59,388 nucleotides of DNA from Clostridia bacterium. Its GTDB lineage: Bacteria; Bacillota; Clostridia; Christensenellales; CAG-138. The notes under the pieces are model-generated. The model ran no database searches. It was given only the letters and a program-made list of their open reading frames with translations, and was not told the origin of the DNA. Below, piece by piece: positions 44,034-52,690 of this stretch. The position numbers and the translations under genes are program-made. The DNA is taken from positions 1-59,388 of the forward strand of contig JAFYOP010000008.1 of NCBI GenBank assembly GCA_017547885.1, given 5' to 3'. Positions within the stretch are counted from its first letter, which is position 1. Each line of letters opens with the position of its first letter.

Positions 44034-44786
44034 ATGAATCAGGCAAACATTCTCGGTGCCCAGTATTCTGTTCTGAGTACTATCAATAAGGTGGAGGGCT
44101 TTGATCCCTCTGTGCTGGCGGTGGAGTATATCGACCTCACCACCCAGGAGAAGCGGAAGCGTCTTCCTGTTATGGCGCAGCTGGCATGGTTCCGTCTGAA
44201 GCATCCGGAGGGCAAAATTGCAATCTCTGTTGAAGGTGTGAAGGACTACTTTGTCGCCACCGCAAGAATCTATGTCAGCTACAAGGACCCGGTGGAATGC
44301 TATCTGGCAGAAGCAACCGCATCCCGTAAGTATGATCCTCTGAAACCCACTGTCTCTCCCCGGGAATGGGCGCAGACGGCGGCCGTGGGTATTGCCCTCC
44401 GCAATGCCGGCTTCGGCCTCCAGTTTGGTGCTGCGGGCGATGATATGGAGAATCAGGTTCCCGATGAGTTGGGAGCAGGAGTCACTCCTCCAGCAGCAAC
44501 TCCCGTGGATCAGATTGGCTCCCAGATCGAGAACGATGCTTCTGGTGCTCCTGCGGCCTTACCAGCACCTGAACCGGTTGTGGAACTGACACCGGAGCAG
44601 CAGTTTGAAAAAGCCTGCGCTGTTGTCAGCCCCATCAAGAAGCATTTCGGAAAGACGCTGGGCGAGGTCCTCAATCAGGATCCCCGTGCCATCAAGTGGT
44701 TGGCCAACAGCTACAATGGTGACCCGCAGATCAAAGCTGCAGCAGAGTTTATCTGCAACTACTCCCTTGAACAGGCATCCGCATAA
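44034..44786 (+). CDS. Candidate Rad52-like single-strand annealing protein
   Basis: 250 residues, RBS GGAGG. The N-terminal ~130 residues have the layout of Rad52/Redbeta-like phage annealing proteins: LPVMAQLAWFRLKHPEGKIA, an antiparallel strand pair (YFVATARIYVSYKDP), and the closing helix SPREWAQTAAVGIALRNAGF, similar to the AIGRALAxxGYG motif of the Sak-type families. A Pro/Ala-rich linker and a C-terminal helical domain follow. With the YqaJ exonuclease three genes upstream, it would complete an exonuclease/annealase recombination pair. The family call is inference. Confidence 0.6.
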   Translation: MNQANILGAQYSVLSTINKVEGFDPSVLAVEYIDLTTQEKRKRLPVMAQLAWFRLKHPEGKIAISVEGVKDYFVATARIYVSYKDPVECYLAEATASRKYDPLKPTVSPREWAQTAAVGIALRNAGFGLQFGAAGDDMENQVPDELGAGVTPPAATPVDQIGSQIENDASGAPAALPAPEPVVELTPEQQFEKACAVVSPIKKHFGKTLGEVLNQDPRAIKWLANSYNGDPQIKAAAEFICNYSLEQASA

Positions 44787-44837
44787 GCCGCAATTCATCC
44801 GGGGGATGTGTAATGCATCCTCCGGAAAGGAGGTCGC

Positions 44838-45926
44838 ATGGTCGAAATACATATCTCAGATATTATCCCGCTGATCGGCATCCCCGGTCCCACGAACGGC
44901 AAAACCGTATACAATATCAGCTGCCCCTGCTGCGATGATAATCCACGGAAAAAGCATCTGAACATCAATCTGCAAAAAGATGTGTTTTGCTGTCCCCGGT
45001 GTCATTTCTCCGGCGGTGTATTTGATTTGTATGCCTATTATGCCGGCGTGGATCGGCATAATGTGCGCCGTTTACTGTTGGAACGACTTGGTCTGAAGGA
45101 CAGTGGTTCTCAGCATGATGGCGGCAAAAGGAAGCAGGAGAAGCGCACCGTTACCCAGGCCTTTCAGCGTGATATTGAATTACCGCTGACGGATATCGAT
45201 GCCCGTCATGAGACCTATACGGCTTTGCTTTCCAAGCTTTCCCTGGCATCGGATCATCATGAAAATCTCCTGTCCAGAGGACTCACAGACGATCAGATCC
45301 AGCGGTTTGGCTATAAGACGATGCCAGTTGTGGGTTATGCAGCCATCGCCAAGCAACTCCAATCAGAAGGCCACTATCTTGCCGGTGTTCCAGGCTTCTA
45401 CCATAATAAGGACGGAAGCTGGACACTGATCCAGGAAAAACGAGGTATCCTTGTACCGGTGAGAGATCCGGATGGTAAGATTCAGGGGTTGCAGGTAAGA
45501 AGGGATAATATCAAAAGAGGTAAGTTTCGGTGGATCTCCAGTGTAGGAAAGCAGGATGGCTGCAAGGCAGAATGCTGGACCCATATCGTAGGCTCTCCGG
45601 CTCCTACCGTTCTCCTCACAGAAGGCCCGCTCAAAGCGGATATCATCAACCACCTGACGGGCCTGACGGTCATTGCTGTCCCCGGTGTGAACTCCCTGAC
45701 CCATCTGAAGGAGATGCTGGAATATGTGCAGTCAAAGGGAACCACTCGAATCATGACTGTATTTGACATGGACTACCTGAAGAATCCTCATGTAAAGGAT
45801 GGGTACTACAATCTGGCGGCGATGCTGGCGGAGGTTGGTATTGAATACGGCACCTACCTGTGGGATCCACAATATAAAGGTCTGGACGATTATGTATGGC
45901 ATTGTCGTCAGGAAGGCACTCTTTGA
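44838..45926 (+). CDS. Primase-like protein with CHC2 zinc finger and TOPRIM domain
   Basis: 362 residues. The N-terminal CHC2-type zinc finger is ISCPCCDDNPRKKH with VFCCPRCHFSGGVFDLYAYY. The C-terminal TOPRIM fold has VLLTEGPLKADII, AVPGVNS and TVFDMDY (catalytic Glu and Asp pair). It lacks a separate RNA polymerase N-domain as large as in DnaG, as in many plasmid and ICE primase-like proteins (DUF3854 type). It would prime or license replication of the element. Starts 51 bases after the annealing protein; a terminator follows. Confidence 0.85.
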   Translation: MVEIHISDIIPLIGIPGPTNGKTVYNISCPCCDDNPRKKHLNINLQKDVFCCPRCHFSGGVFDLYAYYAGVDRHNVRRLLLERLGLKDSGSQHDGGKRKQEKRTVTQAFQRDIELPLTDIDARHETYTALLSKLSLASDHHENLLSRGLTDDQIQRFGYKTMPVVGYAAIAKQLQSEGHYLAGVPGFYHNKDGSWTLIQEKRGILVPVRDPDGKIQGLQVRRDNIKRGKFRWISSVGKQDGCKAECWTHIVGSPAPTVLLTEGPLKADIINHLTGLTVIAVPGVNSLTHLKEMLEYVQSKGTTRIMTVFDMDYLKNPHVKDGYYNLAAMLAEVGIEYGTYLWDPQYKGLDDYVWHCRQEGTL

Positions 45927-45938
45927 CATCTGACAGAA

Positions 45939-45969
45939 GGACGGGACCCAGTCGGGTTTCGTCCTTTTT
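45939..45969 (+). terminator. Terminator after the primase-like gene
   Basis: GGACGGGACCC / GGGTTTCGTCC with G-U pairs and an AGTC loop, then TTTTT. It separates recombination/primase genes from parMR. Confidence 0.75.
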
Positions 45970-46061
45970 ATGCGTTTATCTCATTTTTGTAAGTACAGCT
46001 GTTGCAAATGCGTATGTGCAGCGGTGTAATTAAGTATAGACAATTAAAGGAGGAATCACTC

Positions 46062-46979
46062 ATGTTAATCGCAATTGACCACGGCAACTCTGCCATCAAG
46101 ACGGTCCATTACAATTTTGTGGCCGGCCTTTCCCGGCACTCTGTTCGTCCTCCCATGGCCGATGAGGTTCTGGAGTATGACGGGAGTTACTGGACGCTGT
46201 CCGGCCAGCGGCAGGCATACCAGCGGGATAAGACCCGGGACGAGAGCTACTTTATTCTGACCCTGTTCGCCATCGCCAAAGAGATGGTCCATGCAGGTGG
46301 ACTCTCCAGCACTGCAAAGATCGATCTGGCGGTTGGTCTGCCGCCCGAACACTATGGAATCCTGCGAGATAAGTTCCGCCAGTACTTCAAGCGGGAGGAG
46401 TCCATCCAGTTCATCTACAACGAGAAGCCTGTTACTATCATGATCCGGGATGTGTTCGTCTATCCCCAGGCGTATGCAGCGATTGCGCCCCGTAAAGGCC
46501 AGCTCAATCACCATCTGCGGGTATTCCTGATCGATATCGGCGGTTACACCACGGATGTCCTGCTTCTGCGCAGCGGAAAACCCGATATGCTCTTCTGCCG
46601 TAGCCTGGAGAAGGGCGTAATCGATATGAACAACAACATCATCCGTCTGATCGGTGTCCGGCATGATATGCTGATTGAGGAAGAACATATCAATGCGGTC
46701 CTCTGTGGCCGGGAAACGATCCTTCCCGATGAGGTAAAGGATACGATTCGACAGTCTGCTGAGCAGTATGCCAAGGGCATCCTGGACAAGCTCCGTGAGC
46801 TGCAGGTAGACCTCAGATCCAATCCTGCGGTATTTATCGGCGGCGGCAGCGCACTCTTCCGGCCTTATCTGGAAAAATCGCCCCTCGTTGCTCAGGCCAC
46901 CTTTGTAGAGAGTCCCAATGCCAATGCCATCGGCTATCAGGCGATGGCTGAGGCCCAGCTTTCCCTGCGAACTGTATAA
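46062..46979 (+). CDS. parM: ParM-like actin-family segregation ATPase
   Basis: 305 residues from the ATG at 46062 (AAAGGAGG upstream). Actin-fold motifs: phosphate 1 MLIAIDHGNSAIKT, phosphate 2 VFLIDIGGYTTDVLLL and adenosine FIGGGSALFRPYL. Such proteins polymerise to push plasmid copies apart. The next gene (47002) is a small RHH-like protein in the position of ParR. A centromere was not found by eye in the 135 bases before parM. Their presence suggests that the element spends time as a plasmid-like circle. Confidence 0.85.
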   Translation: MLIAIDHGNSAIKTVHYNFVAGLSRHSVRPPMADEVLEYDGSYWTLSGQRQAYQRDKTRDESYFILTLFAIAKEMVHAGGLSSTAKIDLAVGLPPEHYGILRDKFRQYFKREESIQFIYNEKPVTIMIRDVFVYPQAYAAIAPRKGQLNHHLRVFLIDIGGYTTDVLLLRSGKPDMLFCRSLEKGVIDMNNNIIRLIGVRHDMLIEEEHINAVLCGRETILPDEVKDTIRQSAEQYAKGILDKLRELQVDLRSNPAVFIGGGSALFRPYLEKSPLVAQATFVESPNANAIGYQAMAEAQLSLRTV

Positions 46980-47001
46980 ACGGGAAATGGGGTGATCCTC
47001 A

Positions 47002-47361
47002 GTGATCAAGGACGGTAAGTTCCGATTCACCCTACAGTTCGGTATGAATACGGACGAGGAGCAGAAAGCTGGTAATCTGCTGGAACAGCTGGGAAAGAAG
47101 AAAAGCCCGGTTGTTGTGGCTGCCTTGAATGAGTATATGACCAACCACCCCGAAATCCTGTCGGGACGAGGAGATATACGGCTCCACATCGCCGCGCCGG
47201 ATCAGAAACATCTGGAAGATATGGTTCGGCGGTTGGTAACGGAATTGATAGGCTCAGGCATCCTTCCGGATGCAAAAGACCATACCGTTCCGACAGGATC
47301 TGTCAACCAGGTCAGCCATGATATTCTTGATATGCTTGCTGACCTGGATATGTTCGGATAG
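47002..47361 (+). CDS. parR: ParR-like adaptor for the ParM filament
   Basis: 119 residues from a GTG at 47002, with GGGGTGAT upstream, 22 bases after parM. The N-terminal ~50 residues (FRFTLQFGMNTDEEQKAGNL, then KKKSPVVVAALNEYM) look like a ribbon-helix-helix DNA-binding unit. The C-terminal part is a flexible segment ending in an amphipathic helix, as in ParR proteins that cap ParM filaments. Call based on position, size and RHH pattern. Confidence 0.7.
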   Translation: MIKDGKFRFTLQFGMNTDEEQKAGNLLEQLGKKKSPVVVAALNEYMTNHPEILSGRGDIRLHIAAPDQKHLEDMVRRLVTELIGSGILPDAKDHTVPTGSVNQVSHDILDMLADLDMFG

Positions 47362-47595
47362 TATAACTTCAAGCTGCCCCTTTTATTGCTCATACAGAAA
47401 AAGTATAATAGTAGATATTTTCACTTCTGTTGTGAATACACAAGCTTGCGTAAGTGGTTGAGATTACTGCTTCTATAATATCTCCCCAGATAATAACAAA
47501 ACTATAAAACTCTACTCTGTGTCCAGAAATCGGACTCGTGGTTTCTTCAAAACATGGCCGATAAGATGTAAAATATTCATACAAGGAGTAGATTT

Positions 47596-47937
47596 ATGGT
47601 GGATTTTAAGTCTTTGGGGCATAATATACGCAAATATCGGGTTGAGGCCGCACTGAGCCAGGATGAGCTTGCGGAGGCGTGCGGATGCTGCGGCAGTTAC
47701 ATTGGGAAAATTGAAAACGGGAAATCTCTGCCCAGCTTAGAGATCATCGTTAAGCTTGCCGATGCACTTGATACTACTGTAGACCATCTACTGTCGGACA
47801 AGCCTCCCAAAACGGAGCTATCCATATTGAGAGATATGGAAGAACGGCTCCAAAGGTTGCCGAGCGCAACAAGAATAGATGCATGCCGTTCGTTATCAAA
47901 CTTGCTCAGCATCGTTGAAGACCTGCATAATTCATAA
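47596..47937 (+). CDS. XRE-family transcriptional regulator
   Basis: 113 residues, RBS CAAGGAG. Residues about 8-65 are a Cro/C1 HTH (RKYRVEAALSQDELAEACGC, then CGSYIGKIENGKSLPS and VDHLLSDK). The short helical C-terminus may dimerise. Similar small XRE regulators often control excision and transfer genes. A terminator follows at 47943. Confidence 0.85.
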   Translation: MVDFKSLGHNIRKYRVEAALSQDELAEACGCCGSYIGKIENGKSLPSLEIIVKLADALDTTVDHLLSDKPPKTELSILRDMEERLQRLPSATRIDACRSLSNLLSIVEDLHNS

Positions 47938-47942
47938 TAACC

Positions 47943-47972
47943 AAAGGCTACCTGATTATTTAGGTAGCCTTT
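47943..47972 (+). terminator. Terminator after the XRE regulator
   Basis: AAAGGCTACCT / AGGTAGCCTTT with loop GATTATTT. Confidence 0.75.
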
Positions 47973-48005
47973 GCGTAATTTGTGCGATTAAAAGGAGGAA
48001 GCGAG

Positions 48006-49310
48006 ATGGATATGGATAAGAATGCTGTAACTGCGCATTTAGGATTGGGCGTTGAGTATAAACGGCAGATGCTTGCAATCGAAAAGAATCTGAGTGAAAT
48101 TGCAGATAGCTCTTCAATTATCAATAACCTTTTATCACGGTTGCTCTTCTTCTACAATGCTGATCGTGCATATGTCATTGAATTTGACGGTGATCTTATG
48201 GTCGGAACAGTTACTTATGAAGTCTACTCACAGGAGCAAACTGATCTTCTCAATATTCAGTATCCGCAGGAATCGACATTTTCCAGATGGATTCAACAAA
48301 TATATAGCAATCAGCCCATGATCATCCCTGATGTGGAAGCGATAAAGGATGATTCTCCTACAGAATACGAATCATTGAAGAAGCAGAATATATCGTCGCA
48401 GCTTGCTATACCTTTTTCAAAAAAGTATACCATTGGATTTGTAGGTATCGATAACCCACGCAGATTTGTAACAAATTCTAGCTTTGCCTTCATGGTATCT
48501 TATGCAATCGTCGCTGAATTGAATGAAATCAAACTTCAGGCAAGTACAGAACGGCTCAGAAAGCAGTTGACGACCCACCAAGAGACAGATCTTTATGTTT
48601 CCTTTTTTGGTGGCCTGACAATTTGCGGGGCTCACGGAACCTTGCACGGAGATCAAATCACAGCCGATCAATGTTACCAATTACTTGTCTATTTACTCAT
48701 ACACCGGAAACGGATACGCCCATTGAGAGAACTTGCAGATGTATTGTGGCCAGAAGCTGCAGTTGCAGATCCGTATCGTGACATTAAAAATGTAGTGTAC
48801 AGATTAAAGCGATTCCTTGTAGATGTCGGTTTGGTGGATTTAGTAATAGGATCGTCCGGAAGTTTTATCATTAATCCAAAGTACATGATTTATGTTGATT
48901 TTGAGCGTTTTGAAAAAGCATATGTCGAATTCCAAACGGATTCCTCACTTGCTGTTAAAGCTACTGCTTTTCAAATGGCAAGCAAACTTTATAAAGGATC
49001 ATTATTGCCTCGCATAGAACATCTTCATTGGGTCATGCCGCGTGTTAGCTACTACCAGGGATTGTATCTGCAGCTTCTAAAAACGATTATCCAATGTGAA
49101 ATCAATGAAGGCTTGTACTCTTCTGCCCAGCGCCATGCAATAACAGGATTGGAGATTGAGCCATATGATGTCGATTTTAAGGTTGCTTCGGTTGTCTGTA
49201 TGTATGCCATGAGTAACCGGAGTTTAGCAGACAGCTATTACCTTAATATCGAAGGTGAATTGACCAATCAGCAAAAAGAGTATATTGCTGCTTTCAAATA
49301 TCGAAACTAG
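48006..49310 (+). CDS. GAF-domain regulator with a winged-helix/BTAD (SARP-like) output
   Basis: 434 residues from the ATG at 48006 (AAAGGAGG upstream). Residues about 25-175 resemble a GAF sensor domain (INNLLSRLLFFYNADRAYVI, IGFVGIDNPR). About 195-290 form an OmpR-like winged helix (YVSFFGGLTICG, then LRELADVLWPEAA and a KNVVYRLKRFL helix). The C-terminal ~130 residues have the TPR-like BTAD pattern (LYLQLLKTIIQCEINEGLYS). The order GAF-wHTH-BTAD suggests a signal-dependent activator. It lies between an XRE regulator and the sigma factor, probably tuning element activity to host state. Confidence 0.75.
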   Translation: MDMDKNAVTAHLGLGVEYKRQMLAIEKNLSEIADSSSIINNLLSRLLFFYNADRAYVIEFDGDLMVGTVTYEVYSQEQTDLLNIQYPQESTFSRWIQQIYSNQPMIIPDVEAIKDDSPTEYESLKKQNISSQLAIPFSKKYTIGFVGIDNPRRFVTNSSFAFMVSYAIVAELNEIKLQASTERLRKQLTTHQETDLYVSFFGGLTICGAHGTLHGDQITADQCYQLLVYLLIHRKRIRPLRELADVLWPEAAVADPYRDIKNVVYRLKRFLVDVGLVDLVIGSSGSFIINPKYMIYVDFERFEKAYVEFQTDSSLAVKATAFQMASKLYKGSLLPRIEHLHWVMPRVSYYQGLYLQLLKTIIQCEINEGLYSSAQRHAITGLEIEPYDVDFKVASVVCMYAMSNRSLADSYYLNIEGELTNQQKEYIAAFKYRN

Positions 49311-49435
49311 AGCTGGATTCGTGCTGAAAATAAGTCCGAGATAATCCATAAAAAATATGATTAAGTGAGCCAAAGATCAAGAAACCAACAATAGAATACA
49401 AACAATCAAAAACCAATTACGAGACTCAAGGTGAG

Positions 49436-49500
49436 ACCACTCACTTGTTACTGTATGTCAGGCTAAAGCCCTGATTTACAGTAGCAGGTGGGTGGTTTTT
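49436..49500 (+). promoter_or_regulatory. Long leader hairpin before the sigma-factor gene
   Basis: Arms ACCACTCAC..TGTTACTGTA..TCAGG and CCTGA..TACAGTA..GTGGGTGGT pair over about 26 positions with small bulges, followed by TTTTTCTT. It is either the terminator for transcription coming from 48006 or an attenuator for the sigma factor at 49594. The rest of 49311-49593 is AT-rich without a gene. Confidence 0.6.
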
Positions 49501-49593
49501 CTTGAATCTGTACTCCTCGTTCCAAGCATTTTTAAGTGGATCATCACCACTCCCTGTCTCCGGTAGATCAGGAGTATCGGAGGAGGAAGAGGT

Positions 49594-50043
49594 ATGAACA
49601 AAAAATCGATTGTGCCGGAACCGCCGGATTCAGATTGTGAAGATAAAGACGAGTTGCGTGCAAGATTTACAGGCTGGCTCGAACAGACACTATACCGGGC
49701 GAAACTGAAGTATATCAAAAAGAACAGACAACAAATGATAATCGTATCGCTGGAAGAATTACAAGAAGAAGTGATTGTAGATCCGGCAGATCGATTCACA
49801 TACATCGAGAGGAGCCTGACAGATTTTGATTTTGAAGAAGAAAAACTGGCAGCAGCATTTTATGAATTACCGTTGATGCGCCGAGAGGTTCTTCGCCTAC
49901 TTTTCGCAGAGCAAAAGACCCCAGAGGAGATTTCACATCAATTGCACTGCTCCGTAAATTATGTGTATCTCCAAAAATCACGTGCGCTCAGGAAACTGCG
50001 AGCTGATTTAGAGAAAGGTGGTAACAAACATAACAAGGAATGA
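49594..50043 (+). CDS. Sigma-70 family factor of the element
   Basis: 149 residues. The C-terminal region 4 is clear (LPLMRREVLRLLFAEQKTPE, EEISHQLHCSVNYVYLQKSR), while region 2 is only partly visible (ARFTGWLEQTLYRAKLKYIK). Such small sigma factors are common next to integrase genes in Firmicutes conjugative elements. The stop lies inside the next gene (50018 start), giving a 26-base overlap. Confidence 0.8.
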   Translation: MNKKSIVPEPPDSDCEDKDELRARFTGWLEQTLYRAKLKYIKKNRQQMIIVSLEELQEEVIVDPADRFTYIERSLTDFDFEEEKLAAAFYELPLMRREVLRLLFAEQKTPEEISHQLHCSVNYVYLQKSRALRKLRADLEKGGNKHNKE

Positions 50044-50221
50044 GTTTGCTGTCACGCTCCGAGGGGCAATTACAGGACGGCATGACGATTTAGAGGTGAT
50101 TCTCGATCTTTATAGGCCACTGATTGAGAAGTACTCTCATCTTCAAGGAGTCTTTGATGAGGATTTGCACCAATATCTTTTGATTCATATCGCCCTGAAT
50201 ATCAACAAATTTTCGTTATGA
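50018..50221 (+). CDS. Small helix-turn-helix protein next to the sigma factor
   Basis: 67 residues from a GTG at 50018, overlapping the sigma gene. The sequence (FAVTLRGAITGRHDDLEVIL, ending DLHQYLLIHIALNINKF) matches the small HTH-16-type protein that regularly follows the sigma factor in conjugative transposons. Probably acts with the sigma factor in control of transfer or excision. Confidence 0.75.
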   Translation: MVTNITRNEFAVTLRGAITGRHDDLEVILDLYRPLIEKYSHLQGVFDEDLHQYLLIHIALNINKFSL

Positions 50222-50360
50222 TTAGTATGCTTGAAGCAGGATATAAAAATCTTTGCTGATTTGTTTGGGGGAGTGACAGATTTCGTATAGACTAAAGGCT
50301 CTTTATTAGTGAAGGCATCTATATGCCCTGAATAATCGCACCTTGAAAATTTCATAATGT

Positions 50361-50561
50361 CCAGCCGGTACATCCCTTTGCTGACGAGCGGCGTTCTGTC
50401 TGTCGGCCTAACAGAATCAGGCGCACCAATATGTGGGTGGCTCCCACATCACGCGATGATGCAGCAAGGGCATAATGGTACTTCCGTAACACGCGGCCCG
50501 GTCATAGTGAAGGCGGGGAGATGAGATTTCTATGGACCTGTTCGCCACAGGCACCGGCTGG
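50361..50561 (+). ncRNA. Candidate structured RNA, ~200 nt, closed by a 9-bp helix
   Basis: CCAGCCGGT (50361-50369) pairs perfectly with ACCGGCTGG (50553-50561). Inside, CCCTTTGCTG (50374-50383) pairs with CAGCAAGGG (50462-50470) with one bulge, enclosing TTCTGT/ACAGAA (50394-50399/50411-50416) and a 7-bp hairpin ATGTGGG/CCCACAT (50431-50437/50443-50449). A further helix pairs GGTCATAG (50500-50507) with CTATGGACC (50530-50538). CCTGT/ACAGG (50537-50551) competes with it. Nested, mostly perfect helices over a gene-free stretch point to a folded RNA, either a leader of the 50636 gene or free-standing. Strand + assumed from flanking genes. No known family recognised. Confidence 0.6.
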
Positions 50562-50635
50562 CATCCAAATAGCAGTATAAAATTAGGAGGAAAGGAAATA
50601 CTTTCCTTCAACAGAAACATATGGAGCGTGATTGA

Positions 50636-50863
50636 ATGAAGCGAACACCGATCAGCAAGGATCTCTCAGAATTGGTTGACATCCGGGATGTCAACATCGA
50701 TACCAGTCTGCCTGTTGAAGAACGGATCAGGTCCTACATTGAACAGGTAAAAGACCCGTACTGCTTCCGGGTTGGGGATGTGAAGGTCCGAGTGTCCTTT
50801 TCAGATACTGACCGTACCCTGACCGATAACTTCTGCGATATGCTTGCCAGAATGCAAGGATAG
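50636..50863 (+). CDS. Small conserved mobile-element protein (DUF6870-like)
   Basis: 75 residues. A short two-part protein: MKRTPISKDLSELVDIRDVN, a segment resembling EERIRSYIEQVKDPYCFRVG, then VKVRVSFSDTDRTLTDNF. This small protein is typically found just before serine recombinase genes in Clostridia elements. Role unknown; it could be a recombination directionality factor, being short, basic at one end and next to the recombinase, but this is inference. Confidence 0.65.
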   Translation: MKRTPISKDLSELVDIRDVNIDTSLPVEERIRSYIEQVKDPYCFRVGDVKVRVSFSDTDRTLTDNFCDMLARMQG

Positions 50864-50995
50864 TCTGGTAGATGATTTGCCAGCAAATAGCACTGGCTTT
50901 TTGAGCGGGCCTATGCTATAATGAGCGTGGACAAAATCAGCGACTACTCTGGCTGCGTATGCGAACTTTCGCAATATACAGGAAGGAGTGGCGCA

Positions 50996-52690
50996 ATGAA
51001 TCAAATCATTGACCAAACTTATCGGGTCGCCATCTATCTTCGCCTGTCGAAGGATGATGGCGATTTTTCGTTGTCCGGCGGCGGAAAAACCGAAAGCAAC
51101 AGTATTCACAATCAGAGAGAACTGCTAATGAACTACCTGGCAGGTCATCCTGAGATGGCATTGGTTGGAGAATACAAGGACGATGGCTACACCGGAACCA
51201 ATTTTGACAGACCGGATTTCCAGAGAATGATGATGGATATCCGAAAGGGTCTGATCAACTGTGTCATTGTCAAGGATCTGTCTCGTTTTGGCAGAGACTA
51301 TATTGATTGTGGCAAGTATATCGAAAAACTGTTCCCGAAGCTGAGGGTGCGCTTCATTGCGGTAAATGACCACTATGACACGGCGAACCAGGGACACGCA
51401 GACAGCTTGCTGGTCCCGTTCAAGAATCTAATCAACGATTCTTACAGCCGTGACATATCCATTAAGGTCCGAAGTAACCTGGCGGTCAAGCGGCAGCAGG
51501 GAGAGTGTATCTCCAATTTCGCTGTCTATGGCTACAGGAAGGACCCGGAGAACAAGAATCGTCTTCTGATCGATAACTATGCGGCATCCATCGTCCGTGA
51601 TATCTTCCGTTGGAAGATCGATGGATACAGCCCCAATGCAATCGCAGAAAGACTTAATCTGGCCGGCGTGCTGTCTCCTATGGAATACAAACAATCCCAA
51701 GGCATCAGCTTTGAAACGAGCTTCAAGAAATCTTCCGTTGCTGAATGGAGTCATGTTGCGGTCAGGCGAATTTTGAAAAATGAAATATACACCGGTGTCA
51801 TGGTGCAGGGAAAGCGCACGACACCCAATTACAAGACCAAGACCCAGATTCTCAAGGATGAGAGTGAATGGGTCCGAATTGCAGGAACCCATGAGGCGAT
51901 CATTACCCGAACGGATTTTGAATTGGTTCAGCGTTTGATGCAGGAGGATACCCGTGCATGCAGCACTGACACCGCGGTACATCCCCTCAGCGGCAGACTG
52001 TTCTGTGCTGATTGTGGGGCTCCGCTGGTGAGAAAAACTGTTTCTTCCAGAGGAAAGAAATATATCTACTATATTTGTGGTTCCTATAAAAACGATTCCA
52101 GCTCCTGCACGCAGCACCGTATCAAGGAAGAACTGCTGCATAGCACTGTCCTAGTGGCAATTCAGCAGCAGGTGGCACTCCTTCTGGATATGGAGCAGGC
52201 ACTCAAAAAAGTGAAGTCTTCTACATGGGAAGAGGCTGAGCTACGGAAAATCAATCAGAGCATTGAGATACAGGAACAGATCGTGGAGCGTAACAATAGC
52301 CTGAGAATGGGTGTCTATGAAGATTTGCAGGCAGGCATCCTCAGTAAAGAGGAGTATGCAAGTCTGAAGGAGGACTTTTCTGCTCGCATTGCTGCGGCTC
52401 GTCAGGCCATCGGACAACTTCAGTCCAGAAGAAGTGCCATTCAGGATGGCTTGGGTGAACAGAAAAACTGGCTGGAGCAATTCCGGCAATTCGCTGAAGT
52501 GAAGGAGCTGTCCAGAAAGCTGGTGGTCAGCATGATCGATCGGGTTTCAATCTCCAATCGGAACGAAATCGCGGTGGAATTCTGCCACAAGGACCAGTTC
52601 CAGTGCATCCTTGAATTCCTGGAAGAGCAGAAAACCGCAGCAAAGCGTAAGGAGAATCTGACACTCCTGCCCAGATTGGAGGCGGTATAA
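50996..52690 (+). CDS. Large serine recombinase 1
   Basis: 564 residues from the ATG at 50996 (GGAAGGAG upstream). The N-terminal resolvase domain has VAIYLRLSKDD (catalytic S18), DDGYTGTNFDRPDFQRM and VKDLSRFGRDYI. A recombinase domain follows, then a zinc-ribbon (LFCADCGAPL ... YICGSY..SSCTQ) and a coiled coil (about 405-490). These enzymes join short attP/attB sites without host factors. First of three head-to-tail recombinase genes whose starts nearly touch the previous stops. Confidence 0.95.
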   Translation: MNQIIDQTYRVAIYLRLSKDDGDFSLSGGGKTESNSIHNQRELLMNYLAGHPEMALVGEYKDDGYTGTNFDRPDFQRMMMDIRKGLINCVIVKDLSRFGRDYIDCGKYIEKLFPKLRVRFIAVNDHYDTANQGHADSLLVPFKNLINDSYSRDISIKVRSNLAVKRQQGECISNFAVYGYRKDPENKNRLLIDNYAASIVRDIFRWKIDGYSPNAIAERLNLAGVLSPMEYKQSQGISFETSFKKSSVAEWSHVAVRRILKNEIYTGVMVQGKRTTPNYKTKTQILKDESEWVRIAGTHEAIITRTDFELVQRLMQEDTRACSTDTAVHPLSGRLFCADCGAPLVRKTVSSRGKKYIYYICGSYKNDSSSCTQHRIKEELLHSTVLVAIQQQVALLLDMEQALKKVKSSTWEEAELRKINQSIEIQEQIVERNNSLRMGVYEDLQAGILSKEEYASLKEDFSARIAAARQAIGQLQSRRSAIQDGLGEQKNWLEQFRQFAEVKELSRKLVVSMIDRVSISNRNEIAVEFCHKDQFQCILEFLEEQKTAAKRKENLTLLPRLEAV

